NCBI RefSeq assembly: GCF_900113275.1 | Contig: NZ_FOOU01000003.1 | Location: forward strand, 310,001-374,000 | Direction: 5' to 3' | From: Neptunomonas qingdaonensis | GTDB lineage: Bacteria > Pseudomonadota > Gammaproteobacteria > Pseudomonadales > Balneatricaceae | Length of the DNA: 64,000 nt | In this document: in pieces, positions 36,531-45,357 of the stretch | Layout: the number at the start of each line of letters is the position of its first letter | How positions within the stretch are numbered: the stretch's first letter is position 1 | Notes under the pieces: generated by a model | What the model was told of the DNA's origin: nothing | Database searches by the model: none | Seen by the model: the letters and a program-made list of their open reading frames with translations, nothing else | Translations under genes and position numbers: made by a program

Positions 36531-36755
36531 TTAACGGCGTGATATTTCGCGCATCAAGCTACTTAGGTCAAGTCCCATCTGATCAGCCATTTTTTCAACG
36601 TCGCTGGTTTTACGAGGCGGGGCTTTCATTGCTGCTTTTCGCTTGTCACTCTTACGCTTTTTCTCCTGGACTTTTTGTTCGAGGTCTTGCTGAAACTGAT
36701 CGAGCTGCTGAAGACTGAGAGAGCGCAATGTTGAAACAAATTCTTCTTCTGTCAT
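36531..36755 (-). CDS. Small basic coiled-coil protein, function unknown
   Basis: A 74-residue hydrophilic protein with a predicted helix or coiled coil (about 10-45, LQQLDQFQQDLEQKVQEKKR), a basic middle and a short C-terminal helix. The N-terminal half is reminiscent of H-NS oligomerisation domains, but the DNA-binding motif of H-NS is missing. I do not recognise a family. It is convergent with the LysR gene and follows its own 110-bp upstream gap. Confidence 0.6.
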   Translation of the reverse strand: MTEEEFVSTLRSLSLQQLDQFQQDLEQKVQEKKRKSDKRKAAMKAPPRKTSDVEKMADQMGLDLSSLMREISRR

Positions 36756-36868
36756 TAGTATTGGAAACGCCTTTTTACGAAATAACGAATGAGTCTAAAA
36801 ATTAAGATGGACTGAATCTAGCGGAGCATATGATATGTTCGTATTGATTTTAGCATAAGTAAATATTT

Positions 36869-37489
36869 TTACGTTGTTTCTTTAAAATTTAATCCGCAGC
36901 CTTTAAGTACCATCCGGGTAATCAAGTTGGCAGCTGTTTGATAATCCTGAGTGTCGAGTGCTTTTTTCCCTGTGACTTTAGCAATCTGCCAATCAAAATC
37001 TGCATAGGTTTGAGTAGAAGCCCATATCATAAAGAGAAGGTGTTGAGGATCAACGGCTTCCATTTTTTCATCGGCAATCCATTGGTTGATCCGTGCTGTC
37101 ATCTGTGTAGTTTGCTGCATCAGCTTGTCTGTTACATCCTGAGTCAGATGGGGAGCACCATGCATGATTTCACTGGAAAAAACTTTAGAGGCATGCGGGT
37201 GTTGTTGCGAAATATGAATTTTAGTGTGGATATATTGTTCTAACGCGATGCCCGGCTCATCGTATATCTCAAAAGCGTTAGAGGCCTTTAGTAAGGGGTC
37301 GATGATTGATTCGAGTACGCAGCGATACAGCTTCTCTTTGCTCTGGAAATAGTAGTAGATATTCGGCTTGGGCAGATCTACTTTATTAGCAATGTCCATA
37401 ATTTTGGTAGCCGCATAGCCTTTTTCAGCAAACTCAATACAAGATGCTTTAAGAATACGTTCGCTGTTGATTTCACGGATTCTGCCCAT
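36869..37489 (-). CDS. TetR/AcrR-family transcription regulator
   Basis: A 206-residue regulator. The TetR helix-turn-helix is at about 10-56 (ILKASCIEFAEKGYAATKI, DLPKPNIYYYFQSKEKLY). The C-terminal domain, including YIHTKIHISQQHPHASKVF, resembles the RutR/YcdC group, which senses pyrimidines or purines in E. coli. The target is not adjacent: upstream is 700 bp leading to ribH and downstream is the small coiled gene. A link to the xdh-guaD operon in this window is possible but unsupported. Confidence 0.85.
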   Translation of the reverse strand: MGRIREINSERILKASCIEFAEKGYAATKIMDIANKVDLPKPNIYYYFQSKEKLYRCVLESIIDPLLKASNAFEIYDEPGIALEQYIHTKIHISQQHPHASKVFSSEIMHGAPHLTQDVTDKLMQQTTQMTARINQWIADEKMEAVDPQHLLFMIWASTQTYADFDWQIAKVTGKKALDTQDYQTAANLITRMVLKGCGLNFKETT

Positions 37490-37899
37490 ATGTTTTTTTA
37501 ATCCAAAAGCTTTTTAGTTCAAAGGTGAGTTACGCAGACTATATAAACCAGGCTGTTAATAATAAGCATAGTGCACAGATGTTAAAAAATCTTCGTCCTA
37601 TTAGGGCTTGTTTTGGACGTTGATTGCCATAGGACGTATGTATGAAAAATGATCATATAGCCGTTTTTATGGGGTAAATAGGTTGTAAAGCAGGCTTTTA
37701 TACAGATAAAGTCATTTTTTTGAAGGTTACCGCTTTATTGTATTCACTAATGTGCGTCTGTATCCCTAAGTACTTTGAACCACAAAACTGCGTTTTCTGA
37801 ATTTCACATATAAACATCATGTATCAGTAATAACCGCTATTTTTTTGACTCCATTTGATAAAAATCTTATAGTCTTTTTCCGGATGAATAGTCCGGTTT
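37490..37899. other. Intergenic stretch upstream of the FMN riboswitch
   Basis: About 400 bp, AT-rich, with no recognised gene or hairpin. It must hold the promoter of the TetR gene and that of the riboswitch transcript. Confidence 0.55.
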
Positions 37900-38080
37900 C
37901 GTTCTCGGGGCGGGGTGCAATTCCCCACCGGCGGTAAAAGTAAGGAGTGCACATGTCACCTTGTTACTTAAGCCCGCGAGCGCCTTTTGATACAGATCTG
38001 ATATAGAGTTTGTTGCAAAAGGGTCAGCAGATCTGGTGAGACTCCAGAGCCGACGGTTATAGTCCGGATGATAGAGAGCG
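37900..38080 (+). ncRNA. FMN riboswitch (RFN element) ahead of ribH
   Basis: The conserved RFN blocks appear in order: GGGGCGGGGTGCAATTCCCC then ACCGGCGGTAA, AGCCCGCGAGCG, GTCAGCAGATCTGGTGA, CTCCAGAGCCGACGGTTATA and GTCCGGATGATAGAGAG. In the family FMN binding turns the gene off. The downstream gene is a lumazine synthase, which makes the penultimate riboflavin precursor, so the role fits. A hairpin from about 38098 (CACCG and CGGTG arms, then GTTGTTT) could be the expression platform. Confidence 0.96.
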
Positions 38081-38205
38081 TGTCAGACAAGAACACACCG
38101 CTGTTGATACGGTGAGTTGTTTAATGCCGTACAGGTTTCCTGTTGAAAAGGTATTAGTTGTCTGCCCGTTCGCCCTGATTCAGTATCTTATGATGGATTT
38201 TACCA

Positions 38206-38700
38206 ATGAATCAGAGCTCAGCGAATACGCAGTTGTTAGATGTTAAAACCCAACATATCGCATTTATCCACGCCTCCTGGCATACCGATATTGTCCTTAA
38301 TTGCCTGGAAGGCTTTCGGACTCAAATGGCTGAGTCTGGATATGATATCGATAAAATCGACGTTTTTCCGGTACCTGGCGCTTATGAAATTCCTCTGCAG
38401 GCTAAGCTGTTAGCAAAAACCGGCCAGTATGCCGCCATTGCATGTAGTGGCTTGGTGGTCGATGGTGGTATTTATCGACATGATTTTGTTGCCCAAGCGG
38501 TATGTACTGGTTTAATGCAGGTGCAGCTAGAAACCGAAGTGCCGGTATTAACCGCAGTCCTGACACCGCACCACTTTCATGACGGCGATGAACATAGTGA
38601 GTATTTTCTTCGCCACTTCATTAAAAAAGGACGTGAGCTTGCGAATGCCTGTGATGGGGCAATTAAGCTGACAGCATCTGTCAAGGCACGTATTCTCTGA
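38206..38700 (+). CDS. ribH: 6,7-Dimethyl-8-ribityllumazine synthase, type II (RibH2-like)
   Basis: This enzyme condenses 5-amino-6-ribitylaminouracil with dihydroxybutanone phosphate to give lumazine, the riboflavin precursor. The 164 residues match the type II (Brucella RibH2-like) lineage with HASWHTDIV, VPGAYEIPLQAKLLA, DGGIYRHDFVAQAV, MQVQLETEVPVL and LTPHHFHD rather than the type I pattern. It lies 125 bp after an FMN riboswitch and so is a single-gene riboflavin-controlled unit. The rest of the rib genes are not in the window, where a second, housekeeping RibH may exist. Confidence 0.93.
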   Translation: MNQSSANTQLLDVKTQHIAFIHASWHTDIVLNCLEGFRTQMAESGYDIDKIDVFPVPGAYEIPLQAKLLAKTGQYAAIACSGLVVDGGIYRHDFVAQAVCTGLMQVQLETEVPVLTAVLTPHHFHDGDEHSEYFLRHFIKKGRELANACDGAIKLTASVKARIL

Positions 38701-38735
38701 AAACACGTATAATCTAAAAAGGAGAACTATCTATA

Positions 38736-38786
38736 AATAAGGACTCTCTTAGAATAAGTACTTTCTGAGAATAAGGACTATCGATA
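38736..38786 (+). repeat. Three tandem 17-bp repeats between ribH and the 2-hydroxyacid dehydrogenase gene
   Basis: The units are AATAAGGACTCTCTTAG (38736-38752), AATAAGTACTTTCTGAG (38753-38769) and AATAAGGACTATCGATA (38770-38786). They start 36 bp after the ribH stop and end 37 bp before the next ATG. Confidence 0.75.
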
Positions 38787-38823
38787 TCTTAGGTGTGCCA
38801 AATGATAATAGAGTGTTAAGCGT

Positions 38824-39822
38824 ATGAGTATTACCGGCACGTCTCGAATTCTACTTTCGGGCTCAGAATTAACGAGTTCCAATGTAATCGCTTTCGTTAG
38901 TCGTATTCCCCGTGCTGAAATGCAGCAGTGGTTAATCGCTCTGAATGAATTGTTGCCCGACAATGATGTTCGCTTATTCGATAGCCTGACGGCGCAGCAA
39001 AAACAGCTATGCACTTTAGCTGTGGTTGCCAATCCGGATCCGGCAGAACTTCGCCAGCTACCGAACTTGCAATGGGTGCACAGTACCTGGGCTGGTGTAG
39101 AGCGTATGGTGGCTGAGCTTTCAGTCACTGAACGGCTACCTATCGTTCGCTTGGTAGACCCGACATTAGCGCACACCATGGCAGAAGCCGTATTAGCCTG
39201 GACACTATACTTGCACCGCGATATGCCTGCTTATCGCGAACAGCAAGCCAGTGCTCAGTGGTTGCAGCGGCCTTATATCGCTGCGTGTGAGCGAACCGTG
39301 GGGATATTGGGCTTAGGCAAGTTGGGTGCCCTGAGTGCCGAACGTCTGGAGGCTAATGGTTTTAACGTTTTAGGCTGGAGCCGCCAACAGAGAAGGTTAA
39401 AAAATATCCGAACGTTTGCCGCAACAGATGGGCTGGCATCCATGTTGGCACAGAGCGATATTGTGGTGAATTTACTACCCTTGACTAACGAAACACGAGG
39501 CTTACTGAATACTGCCCGCTTTGCCCAATGTAAGCAGGGAGTGTCCATCATTAATTTTGGTCGTGGTGCAACTGTGAGCGAAGCTGACTTACTAAGCGCG
39601 TTGGATGCAGGCATCGTTTCACATGCCGTTCTGGATGTATTTGAAGCGGAGCCGCTAGCTGCCAGCCACCCTTATTGGTCGCATGCCAACATCACCGTTC
39701 TGCCGCACATCTCTGCACCCACCTGTCTTGGCAGTGCCAGTAAAATCGTGGCCAACAATATAAAGGAATACTTTAAATCAGGACGGATACCTGAAGCGGT
39801 AGATCGCCAGTTAGGCTATTGA
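38824..39822 (+). CDS. D-2-hydroxyacid dehydrogenase (glyoxylate/hydroxypyruvate reductase type)
   Basis: A 332-residue NAD(P)-dependent oxidoreductase. The nucleotide-binding motif is GILGLGKLGALSAERL. The catalytic residues appear as Arg in NFGRGATV, Glu in VFEAEPL and His in VLPHISAPT, an intact set. The layout is closest to GhrA, which reduces glyoxylate and hydroxypyruvate, but the substrate is not certain. It is convergent with the DUF1294 gene, with 5 bp between the stops. Confidence 0.88.
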   Translation: MSITGTSRILLSGSELTSSNVIAFVSRIPRAEMQQWLIALNELLPDNDVRLFDSLTAQQKQLCTLAVVANPDPAELRQLPNLQWVHSTWAGVERMVAELSVTERLPIVRLVDPTLAHTMAEAVLAWTLYLHRDMPAYREQQASAQWLQRPYIAACERTVGILGLGKLGALSAERLEANGFNVLGWSRQQRRLKNIRTFAATDGLASMLAQSDIVVNLLPLTNETRGLLNTARFAQCKQGVSIINFGRGATVSEADLLSALDAGIVSHAVLDVFEAEPLAASHPYWSHANITVLPHISAPTCLGSASKIVANNIKEYFKSGRIPEAVDRQLGY

Positions 39823-39827
39823 GCGAA

Positions 39828-40298
39828 CTATTTATTCCAATAGTAGTCAAGTTTCCAAAGCCAAATCTGCACAAAATCGGGTAACGATATATCCGAAATC
39901 AGACTCAGGAATTGCGCATCAGCGTTGTGTACATGGCGGTATAAAAAAGAGCTGCCATCAGACGTATGTAGCCATATAAAACCGCTAAGATTCAGTATAA
40001 CCGTTATCCAAAACACAAAACGAAAGTCCTGCTTTGAAGACTTATGGCGTAGTTTTTGTTGCGCCAGCAAAGCCCCGGGCCAGCCACCGAGTATTGCACA
40101 TAAGTGCAACGTACTTTCCTTCGTTCGCCAGCGACCATTGATTGCCGCTGACTTATCAAAGGCATAGATGATAAAGGTGATAACACTGATCACTAAATAA
40201 AAGGCGGGCACCAAAAAGGGAAGGGTGTGAATGACAACAGATGCAATGGAAAAGATCGCGAAAGCGCTGATAAGCATAAAACCAAGTATTTTGTTCAT
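39828..40298 (-). CDS. DUF1294 membrane protein
   Basis: A 156-residue membrane protein with about three helices. The signature YAFDKSAAINGRWRTKESTLH and LGGWPGALLAQQKLRHKSSK identify DUF1294. In other proteins this domain is fused to a cold-shock domain, which is missing here. Function is unknown. Confidence 0.86.
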   Translation of the reverse strand: MNKILGFMLISAFAIFSIASVVIHTLPFLVPAFYLVISVITFIIYAFDKSAAINGRWRTKESTLHLCAILGGWPGALLAQQKLRHKSSKQDFRFVFWITVILNLSGFIWLHTSDGSSFLYRHVHNADAQFLSLISDISLPDFVQIWLWKLDYYWNK

Positions 40299-40352
40299 AT
40301 CGAATCTTCAGTGGTCACTGGTAGGTAATTAGTGGCAAGTAGTCTGTTGCGT

Positions 40353-41234
40353 TTATTGATAAGTACCGTTGCCTTTGCTTTTAGCTTTGTACAGGGCGTT
40401 GTCAGCAAAAGATAACAATGTTTCAGTGGTGGTTCCGTTATCGGGGTAGGTTGCAATGCCAATACAACAACTGATATCTACTGGGTTGTTATCTACTTTG
40501 AATGTCCTGCTGAGAGTATTAATCAGTATTTTGGACAGGGTAGTAACTTCTTCTCTGGTGAGATGATTTTCCAATAGTAAGACGAACTCATCGCCCCCGT
40601 AGCGTGCCAATGTATCAGATTTGCGAATTGACTGTGTCATGCGACGGGCCGCTTCTTGTAGTACCTTATCTCCAAATGCATGGCCTTTTGCATCATTAAT
40701 GGTCTTAAATTTATCTAAATCAATGTATAGCAGCGTGAAGGTGCCTTGGTTTCTTTCACATTGGTTAATCAAGTGAGAGATGCGTTCGAGTAACAAATAC
40801 CGATTAGGGATTTGAGTTAGTTGGTCATAGTGAGCCAGTTGTAGGAGCTGTTCTGATTTTCTTATACGTTCGGTAATATCTCTATTGATGCCAAGTGCGC
40901 CAATGATCTGATCGTTATCGTCGAGTAATGGTACACACATGGATTCAATCCAGCCTATCGACCCATCTTTGCGTAGCATTTTTACTTCGCCCGTCCACTT
41001 ACCAAATTCTTCAACAGCCGCAATAACCTCAGCTGTAATGTGTGCAGAGTCTTGGGGCACATGCAGCATACAAACGGGTTGACCAATGGCTTCTGCTTGA
41101 GAATAGCCGTAAAGATCTTCAGAGCCGTTGTTCCAATCGGTGATAATACCCTGTAAATCAGTAATCACGACTGAGTCAAATAGGTAATCGAAAGCGATTG
41201 CGCGCTGTTCTTTCTTTTTTTCATCCATACCCAA
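40353..41234 (-). CDS. PAS-GGDEF diguanylate cyclase
   Basis: A 293-residue cytoplasmic protein with a PAS domain (about 10-125, ending GINRDITERIRKSE) and a GGDEF domain (about 133-293). The active site GGDEF is at 213-217 and an intact RxxD inhibitory site (RKSD, 204-207) lies five residues before it. It is therefore likely an active, product-inhibited c-di-GMP synthase. No membrane segment is seen. The PAS ligand is unknown. It could supply c-di-GMP sensed by LapD. Confidence 0.92.
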   Translation of the reverse strand: MGMDEKKKEQRAIAFDYLFDSVVITDLQGIITDWNNGSEDLYGYSQAEAIGQPVCMLHVPQDSAHITAEVIAAVEEFGKWTGEVKMLRKDGSIGWIESMCVPLLDDNDQIIGALGINRDITERIRKSEQLLQLAHYDQLTQIPNRYLLLERISHLINQCERNQGTFTLLYIDLDKFKTINDAKGHAFGDKVLQEAARRMTQSIRKSDTLARYGGDEFVLLLENHLTREEVTTLSKILINTLSRTFKVDNNPVDISCCIGIATYPDNGTTTETLLSFADNALYKAKSKGNGTYQ

Positions 41235-41520
41235 GTAAGCTCACTCAGCAGTAGTGTCACAATCAAAGTTATGCAGATAGCCGAAAAGTATGGTTTTCGC
41301 CTATATGTTCCAGTAGCTATATGTTTCTGGTACATGATGGTGTTCTGGTAACAGTATAGTTAACTATAGGTAGATACTATTCGAAAAATAAAATGATGAG
41401 TAATTTTTATAAAAACAAAACCACTAATATTTTATCTAATTAGTTAATCAGAAAAAACGAAATGCCTTATTTGCAAACTTGTGCCACACTGCGCGCTTTT
41501 TAGTATTCAGAATTTTTTCC

Positions 41521-41739
41521 ATGGAAACACAAATTATATATGCTTTTGCAACGGGCCAGCAGGCAACCCGCTTTTTGAATGCATTAAAGGTATGGAGCGT
41601 CGCTGATGTGAAAGTGAAGCTACATCGGGGTGCGGATAAAGTGAAGGTGTCTTACTACTTTTCAGGTAAGGGCTTTGATGCCACCAGCTCGCAGTTAGAT
41701 GAATTGGCAGAGTTCTATGGCGGCAGGGAATTATTGTAA
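41521..41739 (+). CDS. Small conserved hypothetical protein
   Basis: A 72-residue soluble protein from ATG 41521; codons upstream of it (from 41479) are not protein-like. Predicted alpha/beta: IIYAFATGQQATRFLNAL, then strands KVKLHRG and KVKVSYYF, and a C-terminal helix. I do not recognise a family. It has 280 bp upstream and 260 bp downstream without genes, and no ribosome site stands out. Confidence 0.55.
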   Translation: METQIIYAFATGQQATRFLNALKVWSVADVKVKLHRGADKVKVSYYFSGKGFDATSSQLDELAEFYGGRELL

Positions 41740-42000
41740 GCTCAGATCTGTGTGCATACGTCTTATGTATAAACCTTGTGTACTAACCTTTATTTAAAGA
41801 TAAGCATAGGTTTGGAGACAGCAGTAGTTCAGGCGAAACGCATGTCATAACGGTAGATTTTTAAGTTTATAGCGCTTACTCTGATTAATATTGCTTGTTG
41901 AATTCGTCACGGATGTAATGCCAGACGAGTACAGCGCAGCTAGGGCGCACAGAATAACTGAGAAACACTGGCGTCATAGTAAACCAAGAGGGGCTACATT

Positions 42001-43236
42001 ATGAGCGCCCACGATCAACCGCTTTTCTTCATTCTTGTCGGCATTTGTGCTTTTCTTTTCTTCGTTGCCTGTCTGCGCCACTACAGCTCGCGTAATTTCT
42101 TACCACCTGAATCCTGGTTATTGCTGGCGGGTGTCGTTTACGGTTCTGTGCAACACAATTATGTAGCAACACTACCTGTTATCGAGCTTTCGCCTGAGTT
42201 GGTGATCTGGCTGTTACTGCCTATTATTATCTTCGCCAGCGCCCGCAATACTTCAATCCCAGCCCTGCGAAAGGAGGCTCTGCCAATCTTTTGCTTCGCA
42301 GGCTTAGGGGTTATTTTGACACTATTTCTTATTGGTATACCTCTTTCGTGGATGATGTCGATTCCGTTAGCAGATGGTTTGTTTTTTGCCGCGGCAGTTG
42401 CAGCAACAGACCCTTCTGCGGTAGCGGCTATTTTCCAACGCTTTCCTATTCCCGAACGGTTAAATATTTTACTGGAAGGGGAGTCGACGTTTAATGATGG
42501 AACGGCGATCGTGCTTTTCAGTTTAATGGCTGCGTTGGCCTTAACCGATGTGCCGCTATCTCTGACACAGGCTCTGATGCAATTTGTTTGGTCTATTGCC
42601 GGGGCTATACCTCTGGGCTTGGCATTGGGTTGGTTGGCAGGAAAGCTAGTACTGCACTGGCGTGAACAGAACCGTTTTTCCGGCCTGACTCTGACATTAT
42701 TACTGGCATATGGAAGCTATTTGTTAGGCGAGGGAGTGCTGCATGTTTCCGGTGTTATTACCGTATTGTGTGCCTCCCTGGCATTTATTCGCAGCCGCCA
42801 GGCAGGTGCACAACCTAAAGAAGGTGAATTGTTTACGTCCTTTTGGGAATATTTAGAAGTTTTAGCGGGCAGTATATTGTTTTTTTCACTGGGAACCGCC
42901 GCCGGAGCGCATGATTTTCCGATTAACTGGGCACTCCCGGGTGTCGTCATTGTGTTGTTAGTGTCGCGAGCCGTGGTGGTTTATGGCGGCTCACTGTTAC
43001 TGCGCTCGGTACGTAAACCATTACCATTACCGTGGCAGCATGTGATGATGCTCGGTGGTTTACGTGGTGCAGTGTCTGCCGCTCTGGTGCTGATGATCCC
43101 TGCGGACTACATTTATCGCTTCGAAATGTTATGTTTGGTTTTTGTTTTATGCCTTTATACTCTGGTGGTTCATCCGCCGTTGCTGCGTTTATACTTACAG
43201 AAAGTAGAGTTAGCCGAGACACCTGAGCGAAAATAA
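42001..43236 (+). CDS. Na+/H+ antiporter, CPA1/NhaP type
   Basis: A 411-residue inner-membrane antiporter with about twelve helices. Conserved ion-site residues appear in AAAVAATDPSAVAAIF (Thr-Asp-Pro) and GESTFNDGTAIVLF (Asn-Asp), as in CPA1 exchangers. Such pumps keep Na+ and pH balance in marine bacteria. No C-terminal TrkA/RCK domain is present. The start has GAGGGG upstream. Confidence 0.9.
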   Translation: MSAHDQPLFFILVGICAFLFFVACLRHYSSRNFLPPESWLLLAGVVYGSVQHNYVATLPVIELSPELVIWLLLPIIIFASARNTSIPALRKEALPIFCFAGLGVILTLFLIGIPLSWMMSIPLADGLFFAAAVAATDPSAVAAIFQRFPIPERLNILLEGESTFNDGTAIVLFSLMAALALTDVPLSLTQALMQFVWSIAGAIPLGLALGWLAGKLVLHWREQNRFSGLTLTLLLAYGSYLLGEGVLHVSGVITVLCASLAFIRSRQAGAQPKEGELFTSFWEYLEVLAGSILFFSLGTAAGAHDFPINWALPGVVIVLLVSRAVVVYGGSLLLRSVRKPLPLPWQHVMMLGGLRGAVSAALVLMIPADYIYRFEMLCLVFVLCLYTLVVHPPLLRLYLQKVELAETPERK

Positions 43237-43251
43237 TAACGTTAATAACAC
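43234..43251 (+). repeat. Two tandem 9-bp repeats beginning at the antiporter stop codon
   Basis: The units are TAATAACGT (43234-43242) and TAATAACAC (43243-43251); the first three bases are the TAA stop. Short enough to arise by chance. Confidence 0.45.
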
Positions 43252-43325
43252 CTGTAAATATCACTGAAAACGGCTTGCTGGGAATTTAAAAATGAACGGT
43301 GTTGAAACGTGACCCTCTTATTTAA

Positions 43326-43353
43326 CTTCTCGAATTCAGCTTCTTAATTCAAC
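43326..43353 (-). repeat. Two imperfect 14-bp repeats at the excalibur gene end
   Basis: The units are CTTCTCGAATTCAG (43326-43339) and CTTCTTAATTCAAC (43340-43353), 10 of 14 bases identical, ending on the first base of the minus-strand stop codon complement. Confidence 0.5.
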
Positions 43354-43634
43354 TACCTACCAAATTGCCTTTCACAGGGAATGCCATCATGGTCGCCATC
43401 CATTTTAGTATTTGGGCAATGGCGAATAAAATATACAGCTTCTTCGTACGATCTCATTTGTGAGCAATGCTCTCGGCCATCACAAGTGTATGATGGCTGA
43501 GGAGCGGCTTGTATTTTGCTTGTCACGGGTGCGAATGATGAGATGCTTGGAAGTGAGTGGGTTCCTGTCTGATTATCTGAATAATACTGCCATCCACCAA
43601 AACCGAGCAATCCAATAAGTAGTAATTTTTTCAT
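43353..43634 (-). CDS. Excalibur calcium-binding domain protein
   Basis: A 93-residue secreted or membrane-anchored protein. A hydrophobic N terminus (about 3-18) is followed by a Ser/Thr-rich linker and the excalibur domain, with Cys pairs and the Asp loop MDGDHDGIPCERQ. That domain binds calcium and is found in extracellular nucleases and other surface proteins. No catalytic domain is attached. Confidence 0.87.
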   Translation of the reverse strand: MKKLLLIGLLGFGGWQYYSDNQTGTHSLPSISSFAPVTSKIQAAPQPSYTCDGREHCSQMRSYEEAVYFIRHCPNTKMDGDHDGIPCERQFGR

Positions 43635-43772
43635 CTAACCATCCTCCTTGACTTATCTGCCTGGATTTATATTCCCTGACGATCTGCATGGCCCTGAATT
43701 AACCCGGGGTTATGCAGTTCATTGTTGCTTTATATTCTTTTCTTTGTGCTAGGTACTATTAAGCTTGTTCTA

Positions 43773-44372
43773 TCAGTCTTGTAGTTTTTGGTCTGGTCGA
43801 TAAAAGTAAAAGAGTACAAGCGAGCTAATAGCACCTAATGTATCGGATAGCATATCTTTTTGAGCATCCCATATATCACCTTGCGAACCTAAGAACTCAA
43901 CACCTGCATCACCACCTTCGAGCGCAGCATACCACCACTCAATAATTTCATAAGCGGCAGCAACACTCATAATGAAGAACAAGCTAAATGTCATCGCTAA
44001 TTTAAAACCGCAATCGCCTTTACGTAATAACCACTCGGCCATCGCAAACGCATAAAATCCGATGGTAAAATGACCTATGCGATCAAAATGGTTGCGCTCA
44101 GCGCCCAGCAGCTCCGTTACCCAGCCAAAAGGGACATTGGCAAATGTGTAATGTCCGCCAACCGTATGCCAAAAGATCCAGATAAAAACCAACCCATAAG
44201 CCAGATTACTGAAGCGGAATAGGTGGAACGTAAACACAAAAGTCAGGAAGATCACAACGACAGGGATGATCTCTGCGATCCACACATCACGTGAAACCGG
44301 GTTGATAGCCAACACAATCGAAAAAATCAGATAGGTTCCAGCAAGGATATGTGGAAAATATTTACTAATCAT
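43773..44372 (-). CDS. DUF2238 (YjdF-like) membrane protein
   Basis: A 199-residue membrane protein with five or six helices. The motif GGHYTFANVPFGW and ERNHFDRIGHFTIGF are typical of YjdF/DUF2238. Function is unknown. It is a lone gene between excalibur and OsmC genes. Confidence 0.86.
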   Translation of the reverse strand: MISKYFPHILAGTYLIFSIVLAINPVSRDVWIAEIIPVVVIFLTFVFTFHLFRFSNLAYGLVFIWIFWHTVGGHYTFANVPFGWVTELLGAERNHFDRIGHFTIGFYAFAMAEWLLRKGDCGFKLAMTFSLFFIMSVAAAYEIIEWWYAALEGGDAGVEFLGSQGDIWDAQKDMLSDTLGAISSLVLFYFYRPDQKLQD

Positions 44373-44589
44373 TAATAGAGGCTCTTCAGGGCAGGTGTCA
44401 TCAGTATCGGTTTATGCCGCTAATTAGATGTTAACTTCCAACAAATGGCAAGGGTTACAAACGTACAGTTTAGCATCACGGCTAGAGTTGATGTCGAAAA
44501 CAAGCTATCCATTACTATGGCTGGTATGAGTGCGAAATTGGCTGGGTAGTTCTACCCTGCAGTGCGCGACAGAGTAGTGTTGCCAGATG

Positions 44590-45120
44590 CTAAGCAGTAG
44601 TAAATACTGTTTCCACTGGTGGTGGGTTACGTAAAGTTTGTTGTACTACACAGCATCGCTCTGCGCCTATTTGTAGTTTCTGCAGCATGGTAGGATCGGT
44701 ACCTTCTTTGGCACGTAGCTGGACTGTACATCGTATGTTTTGAAAACCTACCGGGACGCTCTTTTCTATACCCATTGCGCCACGTACATCTACTGTTGCT
44801 TCGACGTTTACTTGAAGAAATTCCAGTTCGATGCCCAATAAATTAGCCACCATACGGATGGAAGAATCTTGGCAGGCGGCCAGTGCTGCACATAGCATAT
44901 CGCCGGGTGTGGGGGCATCGTGCAAGCCACCGAGTGCGCGGTGGACACCAATAGGCACATTTACACCACAGCCTTGCATCGGTTCAACTATTGAGTGAAA
45001 GGGATCGCTGGCATCTGGACCGGAGGTGCGGGCATGATCCGTTACCATGGCTGTATCAGGCGATGCTTTGTATTGAGCTCGCAGAGGCTGTTGCGCTTCA
45101 TTAACGTTTACGTTTGTCAT
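44590..45120 (-). CDS. OsmC-family peroxiredoxin-like protein
   Basis: A 176-residue OsmC/Ohr-fold protein. The conserved core is LGGLHDAPTPGDMLCAALAACQDSSIRMVA, which includes a catalytic-type Cys, and a second Cys pair occurs near the C terminus (GAERCCVVQQTL). Members reduce organic or inorganic hydroperoxides. The sequence is of the general OsmC type, not Ohr. Confidence 0.85.
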   Translation of the reverse strand: MTNVNVNEAQQPLRAQYKASPDTAMVTDHARTSGPDASDPFHSIVEPMQGCGVNVPIGVHRALGGLHDAPTPGDMLCAALAACQDSSIRMVANLLGIELEFLQVNVEATVDVRGAMGIEKSVPVGFQNIRCTVQLRAKEGTDPTMLQKLQIGAERCCVVQQTLRNPPPVETVFTTA

Positions 45121-45357
45121 GATTGATCCCCGCTAGATTGTTCGTTGAACCGTATTTAGCAGAAAGGACAACTCAAACTCTTTCTTCAGTGACTATTTAT
45201 TAAAGAAGGCTCTATTACTGATGCTTTCTACTATAAAAGACTGTTTTTTAAACACGCTATTTTCACCATAGCGCTGCGGTGCTCAGTGTGCAATAGCTTG
45301 GGGGCATGTGCTATGGATGACTCGGTGATGATTAAGCAGGTGATAGCTGAGTGATGG

